A stretch of 64,000 nucleotides of DNA, from contig NZ_LMEM01000015.1 of the NCBI RefSeq assembly GCF_001426345.1, forward strand, positions 108,897-172,896, given 5' to 3'. The position numbers were made by a program, and so were the translations under genes. Below, in pieces: positions 34,576 to 42,651 of the stretch. Under the pieces are notes generated by a model, which was not told the DNA's origin, did no database searches, and saw only the letters and a program-made list of their open reading frames with translations. The stretch is from Devosia sp. Root436 (GTDB taxonomy: Bacteria; Pseudomonadota; Alphaproteobacteria; Rhizobiales; Devosiaceae). Within the stretch, counting starts at the first letter, position 1. Every line of letters starts with the position of its first letter.

Positions 34576-35759
34576 TAGACCTTTTCGCTCTCGATCTCTG
34601 CCAGGATTTCCGCGGTGTGCTCCCCGAGCCGCGGCGGCACCCGTGTAAAGCTCAGGCTCTGATTGGCAAACTTCATCGGGCTGACGATCTGCGGCACCGT
34701 CCGGCCCTGCGCATCGCTCAGCCGCATCAGCATGCCGCGATGGATCACCTGCTCCTCGTTGAACACGCGCTCTATGTCATTGATCGGGCCACAGGGAATG
34801 GCGTGTTCCTCGAACCGCCTGAGCCAGTCGTCGAGGCTGTTTTCCAGCAGCTTTTTCGAGATCAGCGGGTGCAGGGTATCGAGGTTGAGCACGCGCGCCG
34901 AATTGGTGGCGTAGCGCTCGTCTGTCGCCAGTTCGGGCTGCCCCAGCGCCTCGGCAAAACGGCGGAACTGCTCGTCATTGCCGACGGCCAGCACGATGTG
35001 CCCGTCGGCGACGGGGAACACATCCTGCGGCTGGATATTGGGATGGCGGTTGCCGCGCCGCACCGGCTTGTCGCCGGACACCAGATAGTTCATGGCCTGG
35101 TTGGCGAGCATGGCCACCGACACGTCGAGCATGCCCACATCGATATGCTCACCCTTGCCGCTGCCGGCGCGGCCGACCAACGCGCCAAGCACGGCGATGG
35201 AGGCATACATTCCCGTCATGATATCGACGATCGGCACCCCGACCTTCTGCGGCCCGCCGCCCCGATCGTTGCTTTCGCCGGTCACGCTCATCAGGCCGCT
35301 CATGGCCTGAATCATGAAATCATAGGCAATCTGCGACTTGCGCGGTCCCGTCAGGCCGAAGCCGGTGATGGAGCAGTAGATCAGCGCCGGATTGAGCGCC
35401 GACAGCTCCTGATAGCCGAGGCCATAGCGCTCCAGCGTGCCGACCTTGAAATTTTCCAGCAGTACGTCGGAGCGGCCCGCCAGGGTCTTGATGATGGCAA
35501 TATCGGCGGGATCGTTGAAATCGAGCTCGATCGAGCGCTTGCCCCGATTGGCCGACAGGTAATAGCCGGACTCGCGGGAGTCCGCGCCCGCCTCGTCCTT
35601 GAGATAGGGCGGGCCCCAGCCGCGGGTGTCGTCGCCGACGCCCTTGCGCTCAACCTTGATCACGTCAGCCCCGAGGTCGGCCAGCACCTGCCCGGCCCAG
35701 GGGCCGGCCAGCACGCGGCTGAGGTCGAGAACACGAATTCCAGAAAGTGGTCCAGCCAT
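34575..35759 (-). CDS. CaiB/BaiF family (type III) CoA-transferase
   Basis: This 394-residue enzyme moves CoA between acids. It has GIRVLDLSRVLAGPWAGQVL at the N terminus, LGADVIKVE, KRSIELDFNDP, VPIVDIMTGMYAS with the catalytic Asp near residue 167, and RRGNRHPNIQPQDVFP. Known members activate citramalate, itaconate, oxalate, carnitine or bile acids. In this island it probably activates the imported acid or a hydrated product. It shares 1 bp with the GST gene and 1 bp with the CMD gene. Confidence 0.93.
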   Translation of the reverse strand: MAGPLSGIRVLDLSRVLAGPWAGQVLADLGADVIKVERKGVGDDTRGWGPPYLKDEAGADSRESGYYLSANRGKRSIELDFNDPADIAIIKTLAGRSDVLLENFKVGTLERYGLGYQELSALNPALIYCSITGFGLTGPRKSQIAYDFMIQAMSGLMSVTGESNDRGGGPQKVGVPIVDIMTGMYASIAVLGALVGRAGSGKGEHIDVGMLDVSVAMLANQAMNYLVSGDKPVRRGNRHPNIQPQDVFPVADGHIVLAVGNDEQFRRFAEALGQPELATDERYATNSARVLNLDTLHPLISKKLLENSLDDWLRRFEEHAIPCGPINDIERVFNEEQVIHRGMLMRLSDAQGRTVPQIVSPMKFANQSLSFTRVPPRLGEHTAEILAEIESEKV

Positions 35760-36424
35760 TACCTGATCTGCAAAAAGTCCAAGAGAGAATGCGTGTCCTC
35801 GCCGGTGGGTGGAGCATCGTCCACCACCGCCGTCGCCTTGACGGAGTCACGCTGCGAATAGGCGTCGTACCATCCGGCCAGCGCCGGATAGGCCGCCTGC
35901 CAGTTGCTGCCCGCATAGCGGAAGTCGAGCTGACCGATGGCACAGAGAACGCTGATCTGGCCCAGCCCGAACGGCGTCGCGACCCATTGCTCCGCCTCCG
36001 CTTCCAAGCGTCCGAAACTGGCAAACAGCTTGCGCCGGAACCCTTCGAGAATGGTCGCATCGGGCTGCGCACGCAGATATTCCGTACGCATCAGCAGCAG
36101 GATGTCGGTCACGCCATCGCCAAGCGCCTGCCAGCGCAGATGGGTCAGCCGCGCCTCGCCATCGTCCGGCAGCAGCCTCTGGCCGGCATGCCTCGTATCG
36201 AGATATTCGCAGATGACACGGGAATCGAAGAGGCACCGCCCGTCATCGAGAACCAGCGCCGGAATCTTGCCGAGCGGATTGTCATCGAGGATATCGGGCC
36301 CCGGCGGGGTGCCGACAGCCACTACCGTTCGAACGCGCTCCACGCGGTCGAGCTGACCGGTTTCGTGCAGCACGATCATCACCTTGCGGACAAAAGGGGA
36401 TCGCGGTGACCAATGCAGTTTCAT
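35759..36424 (-). CDS. Glutathione S-transferase family protein
   Basis: This 221-residue protein has an N-terminal thioredoxin fold (MKLHWSPRSPFVRKVMIVLH, then NPLGKIPALVLDDG and LFDSRVICEYLD) and a C-terminal helical domain. The SP(R)SPFVRKV segment holds the likely catalytic Ser. It could be a maleylpyruvate or maleylacetoacetate-type isomerase, or a detoxifying transferase. It is the first gene of a tightly overlapping run that goes on to the CoA-transferase, CMD, hydratase and LeuC-like genes. Confidence 0.9.
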   Translation of the reverse strand: MKLHWSPRSPFVRKVMIVLHETGQLDRVERVRTVVAVGTPPGPDILDDNPLGKIPALVLDDGRCLFDSRVICEYLDTRHAGQRLLPDDGEARLTHLRWQALGDGVTDILLLMRTEYLRAQPDATILEGFRRKLFASFGRLEAEAEQWVATPFGLGQISVLCAIGQLDFRYAGSNWQAAYPALAGWYDAYSQRDSVKATAVVDDAPPTGEDTHSLLDFLQIR

Positions 36425-36493
36425 TCACCTCTCCCGATGCGTAGTCAGCAACAGGGGTACCGCGGCGCCCTATAAAAGTCAATTACATGGTTT

Positions 36494-37300
36494 TTAGACT
36501 TTATGGGTGGCGAAGAACGAATCCATGGCAGCATTGAAGCGGCCGGGCTGCTCGACATTGGGGATATGCCCTGCCCCCTCGATGATGTTGAACCGCGCGT
36601 TGGGGATGGTTTGGGCCATGACCTGCATGGTCTGCGGCATGGCGCCGTCATTGCTGCCGGCCAGCAATTGCACGGGGATGGTGAGCCCCGCCGCCGCGGC
36701 AGCGAAATCATAGTCCTGCAACGCCGCGGCGCAGGCGCAATAGCCCTCGACCTGCATCTGTCGCGCCGAAGCCAGCATCGACTCCGCGCCGCCGGCTGCG
36801 ATGAAATCGGCGGCAAACCAGCGCTGGATGGTATCGCCGGCAACCCAGGGCATGCCGTTCGCCCTGGCCGCGTCGATACGACCCTGCCAGGTCTGGCGAC
36901 CGGCCGGCTGGGTTGCCATCTGCCCGTCCGACAGAATCATGTGCGACACGCGGCCGGGATGCTGCCTGGTCAGATTGAGCCCGGTGGGAACGCCCATGGA
37001 GAGGCCGACATAGATGCAGGTTTCGATCTCGAAATGATCGAGCAGCCGCAGGGCATCGCCTGAAAGCATGTCGAAATCGACCGTCTCGCTCACGCCCGAC
37101 CGCCCATGTCCGCGCTGGTCGTAGCGCAGCATATTGAACCGCCCGGCAAAGTGGGCGACCTGCGCGTCCCAGATGCGATGATCCGTCATCAGCGAGTTGG
37201 AAAATACCATCCAGGGGGCTTGCCCACCCGCCTCGGCGACTGAAACAAAGATCGGACAATCGTCCGAACGGATCGTCAATTCCAACACAGCAAGCTCCAT
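36494..37300 (-). CDS. Alpha/beta hydrolase (enol-lactonase-like)
   Basis: This 268-residue hydrolase has the nucleophile elbow GLSMGVPTGL (Ser near residue 99), an oxyanion strand MVFSNSLMTDHRIWD, the acid Asp in LLAGSNDGAMP and the His in GAGHIPNVEQP. It resembles 3-oxoadipate enol-lactonase (PcaD). The 69-bp gap to the GST gene holds an AT-rich dyad, so it may have its own transcript. The upstream sequence has GCCTA/TAGGC with a 9-bp spacer around 37316-37334. Confidence 0.88.
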   Translation of the reverse strand: MELAVLELTIRSDDCPIFVSVAEAGGQAPWMVFSNSLMTDHRIWDAQVAHFAGRFNMLRYDQRGHGRSGVSETVDFDMLSGDALRLLDHFEIETCIYVGLSMGVPTGLNLTRQHPGRVSHMILSDGQMATQPAGRQTWQGRIDAARANGMPWVAGDTIQRWFAADFIAAGGAESMLASARQMQVEGYCACAAALQDYDFAAAAAGLTIPVQLLAGSNDGAMPQTMQVMAQTIPNARFNIIEGAGHIPNVEQPGRFNAAMDSFFATHKV

Positions 37301-37363
37301 TCAACCGTAGAACTAGCCTATTGAATTTTTAGGCAGCGTTCAAGGCGACATGAAGGGTGGGCT

Positions 37364-38044
37364 TCAGCCAGCCGCCAGGGCAGCGATGACCCGGTCGGCC
37401 ATGTTGTCACAGCGGGCCCCGTCGAAGGGAAAGACCTCGGCGAATCCGCCAGCGATTTGCCTTTCCAGGGCGGCCCGCAGCAATTGCCGGGCGCGATGCA
37501 GACGTGTCTTGACGGTTTCGGCCTTGATATCGAGCTGGCTGCCGGCCTCGGCTGCCGAGAGGCCCTCTATGTCGCGCAGGATGAAGACAAGCCGGAAGGC
37601 CTCCGGCAATTCATCGATGGCGTGTTCAAGCAATTTTCGCATTTCGGTTCGGTCAGCCTCGCTATCGGCCGGAAGGGGCACAAGGGAGATCGGGAACAGG
37701 GCGGCGAGGCCCGTATCGGCCTCGGTCGCGGCGTCCAATGCCGTCAGTTCGGTGGTGATCCGGCGCTTGCGCATCCGCCCCAGCGCATCGTTGAGGGCGA
37801 TGCGGGTGAGCCAGGTGGAGAACTGCGATTCTCCGCGAAAGGTGGCGAGATGGGTGAAGGCCTTCACATAGGTCGCCTGCACCACATCCTCGGCCTCAGC
37901 ATCATTGCGCAGCACACCGCGCGCCACGCGAAACAGCCGCTGGTTATTGGCCTTGATCAGCCGGCGGATAGCGGGTTCGCTGCCCTGCCGCGCCTGCTCG
38001 ACGAGGGCCTGTTCACTATCCGTGGCTGTGCCGGTCACTATCAT
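37364..38044 (-). CDS. ECF-type RNA polymerase sigma factor
   Basis: This 226-residue sigma factor has region 2 (VARGVLRNDAEAEDVVQATY, FRGESQFSTWLTRIALNDAL) and region 4 (LPEAFRLVFILRDIEGLSAA, then IKAETVKTRLHRARQLLR). It has an unusually long linker of about 40 residues between them. No classical anti-sigma gene is adjacent. The neighbour upstream is a nitronate monooxygenase with a 140-residue extra tail. The start at 38044 is tentative because no ribosome-binding site is evident. The frame is open upstream, but that part overlaps the monooxygenase gene. Confidence 0.9.
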   Translation of the reverse strand: MIVTGTATDSEQALVEQARQGSEPAIRRLIKANNQRLFRVARGVLRNDAEAEDVVQATYVKAFTHLATFRGESQFSTWLTRIALNDALGRMRKRRITTELTALDAATEADTGLAALFPISLVPLPADSEADRTEMRKLLEHAIDELPEAFRLVFILRDIEGLSAAEAGSQLDIKAETVKTRLHRARQLLRAALERQIAGGFAEVFPFDGARCDNMADRVIAALAAG

Positions 38045-38115
38045 GTCGATGCCGATCGTTCGCTTTTCCGACCATTGGACGACAAGGGGCGCGAAAGGTT
38101 CCCCCACGTCTGCGC

Positions 38116-39516
38116 TCACGCCGAAACGTCGTGCTCTTCTGTTTGAAGGAAAAGCCGCAGCCGGGCCAGCCGGTTGCGCAGGCTTGGCCGCGTGATGCGT
38201 GGCACCAGGGCGCCAAGGCCCTGCAGCAGCAAAGCGCGAGGCGGCAGCTTGGCGGAGACGATGGGATGCGATGTGGCAACGCCCTCGCCGGCCGCCAATT
38301 GCCGTACCTGCAATGACCAACTGGCGAGCGCCGCCGCATTTGCCGCGAAGGGCGGCTGGCTCGCGGCATCAGGATTGACGCCCTGCGCCAAAGCGGAGCG
38401 CAGTGCCGCCTGCATCTGTGCGTCGAGCAGCCAGAGATCGTCGGCCAAATCCGCCTCGCCCATATAGGCGCCGCTCATCTCACCGGCGTAGCAGACGGAC
38501 GAGCTGACCTCCACATCGTCATAGTCGGTCTCCGCAGGATCGGTCGTCAGCAGCGCCTCGGCCTCGGCGACGATATTTTGCAGCCGCGCCACGGCGCTGC
38601 CGATGTCGCGGATGCGGCCAATGCCGGTGCCGGCATAAAGGGCCATGGATTCGAAGTCCCCGGTCATCGAGCGCAAAGGCGAGTCCGTGCTGAACAGGTA
38701 GATCGGGCGCCCCTCCTCGTCGCCGATGACCACGCGACCGGGCGCATGCGGATCGCCGCTGGCCCCGCTGGTAACGGCGCTCTTGAGCACGCGGACCGGT
38801 GCATTGGGCGGCCAGTTAATGTGGAAGCTGCTGGTCAGCACCGTGTCGCCGGCATCGGCCGCCAGCAGCCGCTGCTTGTGGTAGGCGTGGGCGAAAGATT
38901 CTTCGGTGGCCATCAGGGCGGTGCCCAGCACGATGCCGGCGGCGCCGAGCGCCATGGCCGTCACGAGATCGCCGCCGGTCGCCAGGCCGCCCGCCGCCAG
39001 GACGGGGATAGTGACCGCGGCGGTTACATCAGGCAGCAGATCGCGAAGCGGCCGCACGCCGCGCACATGGCCACCCGCCTCGCGCCCCTGCGCGATGACG
39101 ATCTCCACGCCGGCGCGCGCGGCCTCGATGGCCTCGTCGACCGATCCCACCTGATGGACTACCGTGATCCCGGCGTCGCGCAGGCGCCGGGTCACCTGTT
39201 CGTCGAGATCCCAGAAGGTGCCGACGACGGGAACAGCCAGTTCGATGCAGGTCGCCACCTGCCGCTCCAGCAAGGCCGGGTCGGTGGCGGCGGGAATGAT
39301 GTTCACGCCGAAATGCCGATGCCCCGACTGGCGCAGGCGCTCGACTTCCCGTTGGATCAATTCGGGCGGTTCACGCACCATGCCGAGGAAGCCGAAGCCT
39401 CCGGCTGCGGTAACGGCAGATACGAGTTCGGCGCGGGCGACCCCACCCATCCCCGCCAGAACGAGGGGAATCCTGCTGCCCAGCAGGTCGCAGACAGGGC
39501 TGTGGAGCAAAGTCAT
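38116..39516 (-). CDS. Nitronate monooxygenase with C-terminal extension
   Basis: Residues 1-324 are a TIM-barrel FMN oxygenase: LVLAGMGGVARAELVSAVTA, FGVNIIPAA, VIAQGREAGGHVRG with the catalytic His near residue 150, and VLAAGGLATGGDLVTAMALG. Such enzymes oxidise alkyl nitronates such as propionate-3-nitronate. Residues 325-466 are an added domain starting SSSVCYAGEMSGAYMGEADL; its start recalls DUF6306-type proteins, but I cannot confirm that. The ATG at 39516 lies 1 bp past the DUF488 stop. The sigma gene follows after 71 bp. Confidence 0.85.
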   Translation of the reverse strand: MTLLHSPVCDLLGSRIPLVLAGMGGVARAELVSAVTAAGGFGFLGMVREPPELIQREVERLRQSGHRHFGVNIIPAATDPALLERQVATCIELAVPVVGTFWDLDEQVTRRLRDAGITVVHQVGSVDEAIEAARAGVEIVIAQGREAGGHVRGVRPLRDLLPDVTAAVTIPVLAAGGLATGGDLVTAMALGAAGIVLGTALMATEESFAHAYHKQRLLAADAGDTVLTSSFHINWPPNAPVRVLKSAVTSGASGDPHAPGRVVIGDEEGRPIYLFSTDSPLRSMTGDFESMALYAGTGIGRIRDIGSAVARLQNIVAEAEALLTTDPAETDYDDVEVSSSVCYAGEMSGAYMGEADLADDLWLLDAQMQAALRSALAQGVNPDAASQPPFAANAAALASWSLQVRQLAAGEGVATSHPIVSAKLPPRALLLQGLGALVPRITRPSLRNRLARLRLFLQTEEHDVSA

Positions 39517-39517
39517 T

Positions 39518-39883
39518 TCAGGCCTTTCGCGGCGATTGCAGAAAATCGAGCAGCACCAGCGCGTGATTGTGCTGCTGGTCATGGGCGGCATAAAGCAGGG
39601 TGACCTTGCCATCCATTGCGCGCAACTGGTCGACCACTTCGGCATTGGCGGCGAGTTCTGCGCGGTAGCGCTGGACAAACTCGGCCCAATTGGCAGGGTC
39701 GTGCCCGAACCATTTTCGCAGAGCCGGACTGGGCGCCACCGCCTTGAGCCATTGGTCGATCCGGGCCTCGGCTTTGGTCATGCCACGCGGCCACAGCCGA
39801 TCGATCAGCACGCGCGTTCCATCACCGGGCGCGCGCGGCTCGTAGATGCGCTTGATGGAAAAATGCACACTGGGCTCAGCCAT
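39518..39883 (-). CDS. DUF488 family protein
   Basis: This 121-residue protein has the DUF488 landmarks RIYEPRAPGDGTRVLIDRLW with PRGMTKAEARIDQWLK, and LRKWFGHDPANWAEFVQRY. The function is not established. It is a common small companion of stress and redox genes. It sits directly upstream of the nitronate monooxygenase gene (ATG 1 bp after this stop) and is likely in the same operon as the sigma factor. Confidence 0.9.
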   Translation of the reverse strand: MAEPSVHFSIKRIYEPRAPGDGTRVLIDRLWPRGMTKAEARIDQWLKAVAPSPALRKWFGHDPANWAEFVQRYRAELAANAEVVDQLRAMDGKVTLLYAAHDQQHNHALVLLDFLQSPRKA

Positions 39884-40011
39884 TGCAGTGGAGACTGTTG
39901 AACGCGTTCATCTCGAACTCCTCCCACGGGCGATCCACACCGCAACGCTAGCGCCGAAGGATAGATCAGTCCAACGGGTATTATGTCGCGTCCGGTGACG
40001 AAGCGGGCCGC

Positions 40012-40023
40012 CTAACATGTTAG
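40012..40023. promoter_or_regulatory. 12-bp palindrome upstream of sugar kinase gene
   Basis: CTAACATGTTAG is perfectly symmetric and ends 61 bp before the FGGY kinase start. Its size and place fit a repressor operator. No regulator gene is adjacent, so any binder is encoded elsewhere. Confidence 0.4.
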
Positions 40024-40084
40024 CGATAGCGTGGCGGCGCGATTTCCAGTATTGGCGCTGCAACGGAATCGTCGAGTGCCCGCC

Positions 40085-41476
40085 ATGTCCCTGCCCCGCT
40101 CCATTGCCGTCATCGATATCGGCAAGACCAATGCCAAGGTGGTGTTGATCGACGCAACGACGCGCCAGCAGGTCGGGGCGCGCAGCACACCCAATGTCGT
40201 GCGGCGCGACGGGCTTTATCCGCATGCCGATGTGGAGATGCTGTGGGGCTTCATCCTCGATAGCCTGGGGGCGCTGCAGGCCGAGCACGGCGTGGACGGG
40301 ATTTCCATCACCACGCATGGCGCGACGGCTGCCTTGATAGCGGATGGCGGCCTCGCCATGCCGGTGCTGGACTATGAACATAGTGGGGCCGAAGAGACGG
40401 CCGCAGCCTATGCCGCCGCGCGGCCGGATTTTGCCGAAAGCCTGTCGCCGCGCCTGCCCAATGGGCTCAATCTGGGGGCGCAGTTATTCTGGCAATCGCG
40501 CGCGCATGCGGCGGCTTTTGCGATGACAACGGCGATCCTGACCTATCCGCAATATTGGGCATGGCGACTGACCGGCGTGATGGCGAGTGAGGTGACGTCG
40601 CTGGGGTGCCATACCGATTTGTGGGCGCCGGGACGGGGTGCGTTTTCCAGCATGGTCGGAGCGCAGGGCTGGACGGGGCTGTTCCCGGCGATCAAACCGG
40701 CGGCCTCGGTGCTGGGGTCCATCTTGCCCGAAGTGGCCGCTGCGACCGGGCTGGCGGCCGATACGCCGGTCGCCTGCGGCATCCACGATTCCAACGCCTC
40801 GCTGCTGCCGCATCTGGGCACGCATGAGGCGCCCTTCACCATCCTTTCGACCGGCACCTGGGCTATCGCCATGACGGTTGGCGGCGACACCGGGCGGCTC
40901 GATCCGGCGCGGGATAGCCTCGCCAATGTCGACGCCTTCGGGCGGGCGGTGCCGACGGCGCGGTTCATGGGCGGGCGGGAATTCGATCAGCTGGTGCCCG
41001 AGATCGTCGAGCCGGATAGCAGTGATCTTGCACGGGTCATCGCGCAGGATATTCGCGTGCAACCGGGGTTCATGCCTGGAGTTGGACCGTTCCCTGCCGG
41101 CAGGGGCGGCTGGACGCGGGAGCCGGAGACGGCGGCCGAGCGGACGGCGGCAGCCTCGCTCTACCTGGCGCTCATGACGCGAGCCTGCCTTGACCTCTGC
41201 GGACTGGGACGCGAGATCGTCATCGAAGGACCATTGGCGCGCAATGCCCTGTTCGGACAGGCGCTGGCGCGGCTGGCGGGCGTCCCCGTGAGTGCGTCGG
41301 GGGATGCGACCGGAACGAGCCTGGGCGCCAGCATGCTGTTTGGCGCGGGCGAGCAGCGGAACGCGCCGGGCAGGCCAATCGAGCCGCTCGAGTTGCCGGG
41401 ATTCGACGCCTATGCGCAACGCTGGCGAGACGCCATCACCCAGGAAACGCTAGCGTTCACCCACCTCGACGGCTGA
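40085..41476 (+). CDS. FGGY-family carbohydrate kinase
   Basis: This 463-residue sugar kinase has two ATPase lobes. AVIDIGKTNAKVVLID is the phosphate 1 motif. SITTHGATAALIA, ACGIHDSNASLLPHL and ILSTGTWAIAMTVG follow, with a C-terminal DATGTSLGASMLFG. The IGKTN start and GTWAI segment resemble rhamnulo- and fuculokinase-type members. It stands alone, without sugar transporter or isomerase genes nearby. The ATG at 40085 has only a weak GAG upstream. Its 3' end overlaps the convergent EamA gene by 27 bp. Confidence 0.88.
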   Translation: MSLPRSIAVIDIGKTNAKVVLIDATTRQQVGARSTPNVVRRDGLYPHADVEMLWGFILDSLGALQAEHGVDGISITTHGATAALIADGGLAMPVLDYEHSGAEETAAAYAAARPDFAESLSPRLPNGLNLGAQLFWQSRAHAAAFAMTTAILTYPQYWAWRLTGVMASEVTSLGCHTDLWAPGRGAFSSMVGAQGWTGLFPAIKPAASVLGSILPEVAAATGLAADTPVACGIHDSNASLLPHLGTHEAPFTILSTGTWAIAMTVGGDTGRLDPARDSLANVDAFGRAVPTARFMGGREFDQLVPEIVEPDSSDLARVIAQDIRVQPGFMPGVGPFPAGRGGWTREPETAAERTAAASLYLALMTRACLDLCGLGREIVIEGPLARNALFGQALARLAGVPVSASGDATGTSLGASMLFGAGEQRNAPGRPIEPLELPGFDAYAQRWRDAITQETLAFTHLDG

Positions 41477-42367
41477 TTCCGCTTTGGCCAACGCCCGCTC
41501 GCGCAGCCAGATGAAGAGGCCGCTCGACACAATGATGCAGACGCCCAGAATGAACCACTGATCTGGCGGCTGCTGGAAAATGAGCCAGCTGGCCAGCGAC
41601 AGATAAACAAGGCTGAGATAGCTGAACGGCGCCAGGATCGCGGGGGAAGCGAAGCGGTGCGCTACCGAGTTGAGGTAGTGCCCGCCCAGGCCGGCGGCAC
41701 CCATGATGAAAAAGGCCAGCCAGGATATGGGTTGGCTGGGCCAAGCCCAGTCGGTGAACGCTATGGGCAGGAGCAGAATGACGGGTGTGGCGCCGGCATA
41801 GAACTGCTGCGTCTGCGCGGTATCCACGCCGGCAAGCTTACGCGTCATGATCGAGAACAGCGCAAGAAAGAAAGCGCAGCCAAGGCTGAGTAGCGCGGCC
41901 GGCTGGAATGCCTCGGTGCCGGGCCGCACAATAACCAGAATACCCAGGAAACCAACGCCGATGGCCATCCAGCGGCGCCAGCCCACCTTGTCGCCAAGCA
42001 GGGGCCCAGACATGGCGCAAATCATCAATGGCGAGGTGAACTGTATGGCGCTGGTGACGGTCAGCGGCAAATAGCGCATGGCCAGAAAATTGAGGCCCGT
42101 CGTAGCCAGCAGGCACATGCCGCGCAGGACTTCGAGCTTCCAGTTGTTGCTGACGAACAGGCGCGACCCGCTGACCGGCAGGAACAGTAACAGAAGCAGG
42201 ATCAGGTGCATGCCATAGCGCACGGACACGATTTCCGACGTGGGGAGCCCCTCCACCGACAGCCATTTGGCTGAAACGTCGAGGACGAGCAGCACGAGTT
42301 GGGACGCCAGCACCAGCATAATGCCAAGGTTGGCCCGGCTTTCCACGGGTAGGACAGCGTGAGCCAT
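41450..42367 (-). CDS. DMT-superfamily transporter (EamA family)
   Basis: This 305-residue inner-membrane protein has ten predicted helices in two EamA repeats (about 15-145 and 155-290). AMRYLPLTVTSAIQFTSPLM and HRFASPAILAPFSYLSLVYL show the paired PF00892 pattern. Family members export amino acids or metabolites, and the substrate cannot be told from sequence. It is transcribed alone. A small dyad (CAACTT/AAGTTG, 42507-42524) lies upstream. Confidence 0.9.
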   Translation of the reverse strand: MAHAVLPVESRANLGIMLVLASQLVLLVLDVSAKWLSVEGLPTSEIVSVRYGMHLILLLLLFLPVSGSRLFVSNNWKLEVLRGMCLLATTGLNFLAMRYLPLTVTSAIQFTSPLMICAMSGPLLGDKVGWRRWMAIGVGFLGILVIVRPGTEAFQPAALLSLGCAFFLALFSIMTRKLAGVDTAQTQQFYAGATPVILLLPIAFTDWAWPSQPISWLAFFIMGAAGLGGHYLNSVAHRFASPAILAPFSYLSLVYLSLASWLIFQQPPDQWFILGVCIIVSSGLFIWLRERALAKAESAVEVGER

Positions 42368-42506
42368 TGGCTAGATCCAGGTCAATATGACGGCACGACG
42401 CGAGGCAAGACTGGTCATCGGATATCCGGGGAAGGCGGCATTGCTGGTGACGCCAGCGCGGACGCGGGCCATCAGCGATGGAAGATCGAGGGCACGGAGT
42501 CAATGA

Positions 42507-42524
42507 CAACTTGTATGGAAGTTG
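42507..42524. promoter_or_regulatory. Candidate operator upstream of EamA transporter
   Basis: CAACTT and AAGTTG are perfect 6-bp arms with a 6-bp spacer, 140 bp before the transporter start. The dyad is short, so this is tentative. Confidence 0.3.
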
Positions 42525-42536
42525 CAAGAGTCGCTT

Positions 42537-42630
42537 GCACAGTTGCGTCCCAGGCTTGACCCAAGGACCATTCTCCGCTTGTGCCGTGTTGGGAGTGGCC
42601 CTCGGGGCAAGCCCTAGGACGCAACTGTGC
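42537..42630. repeat. Long inverted repeat between GH2 and EamA genes
   Basis: GCACAGTTGCGTCC at 42537-42550 and its exact complement at 42617-42630 bound a 66-nt loop. Pairing continues imperfectly inward through AGGCTTG/CAAGCC. It could fold as a long hairpin after the beta-mannosidase gene. It differs in sequence from the other palindromes here. Confidence 0.7.
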
Positions 42631-42651
42631 ATTTAGAGTCGGACTCCTGCC

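Noticed and set aside
37364..38320. Longer N terminus for the sigma factor
   Set aside because: The added part overlaps the monooxygenase gene out of frame and has no sigma similarity.
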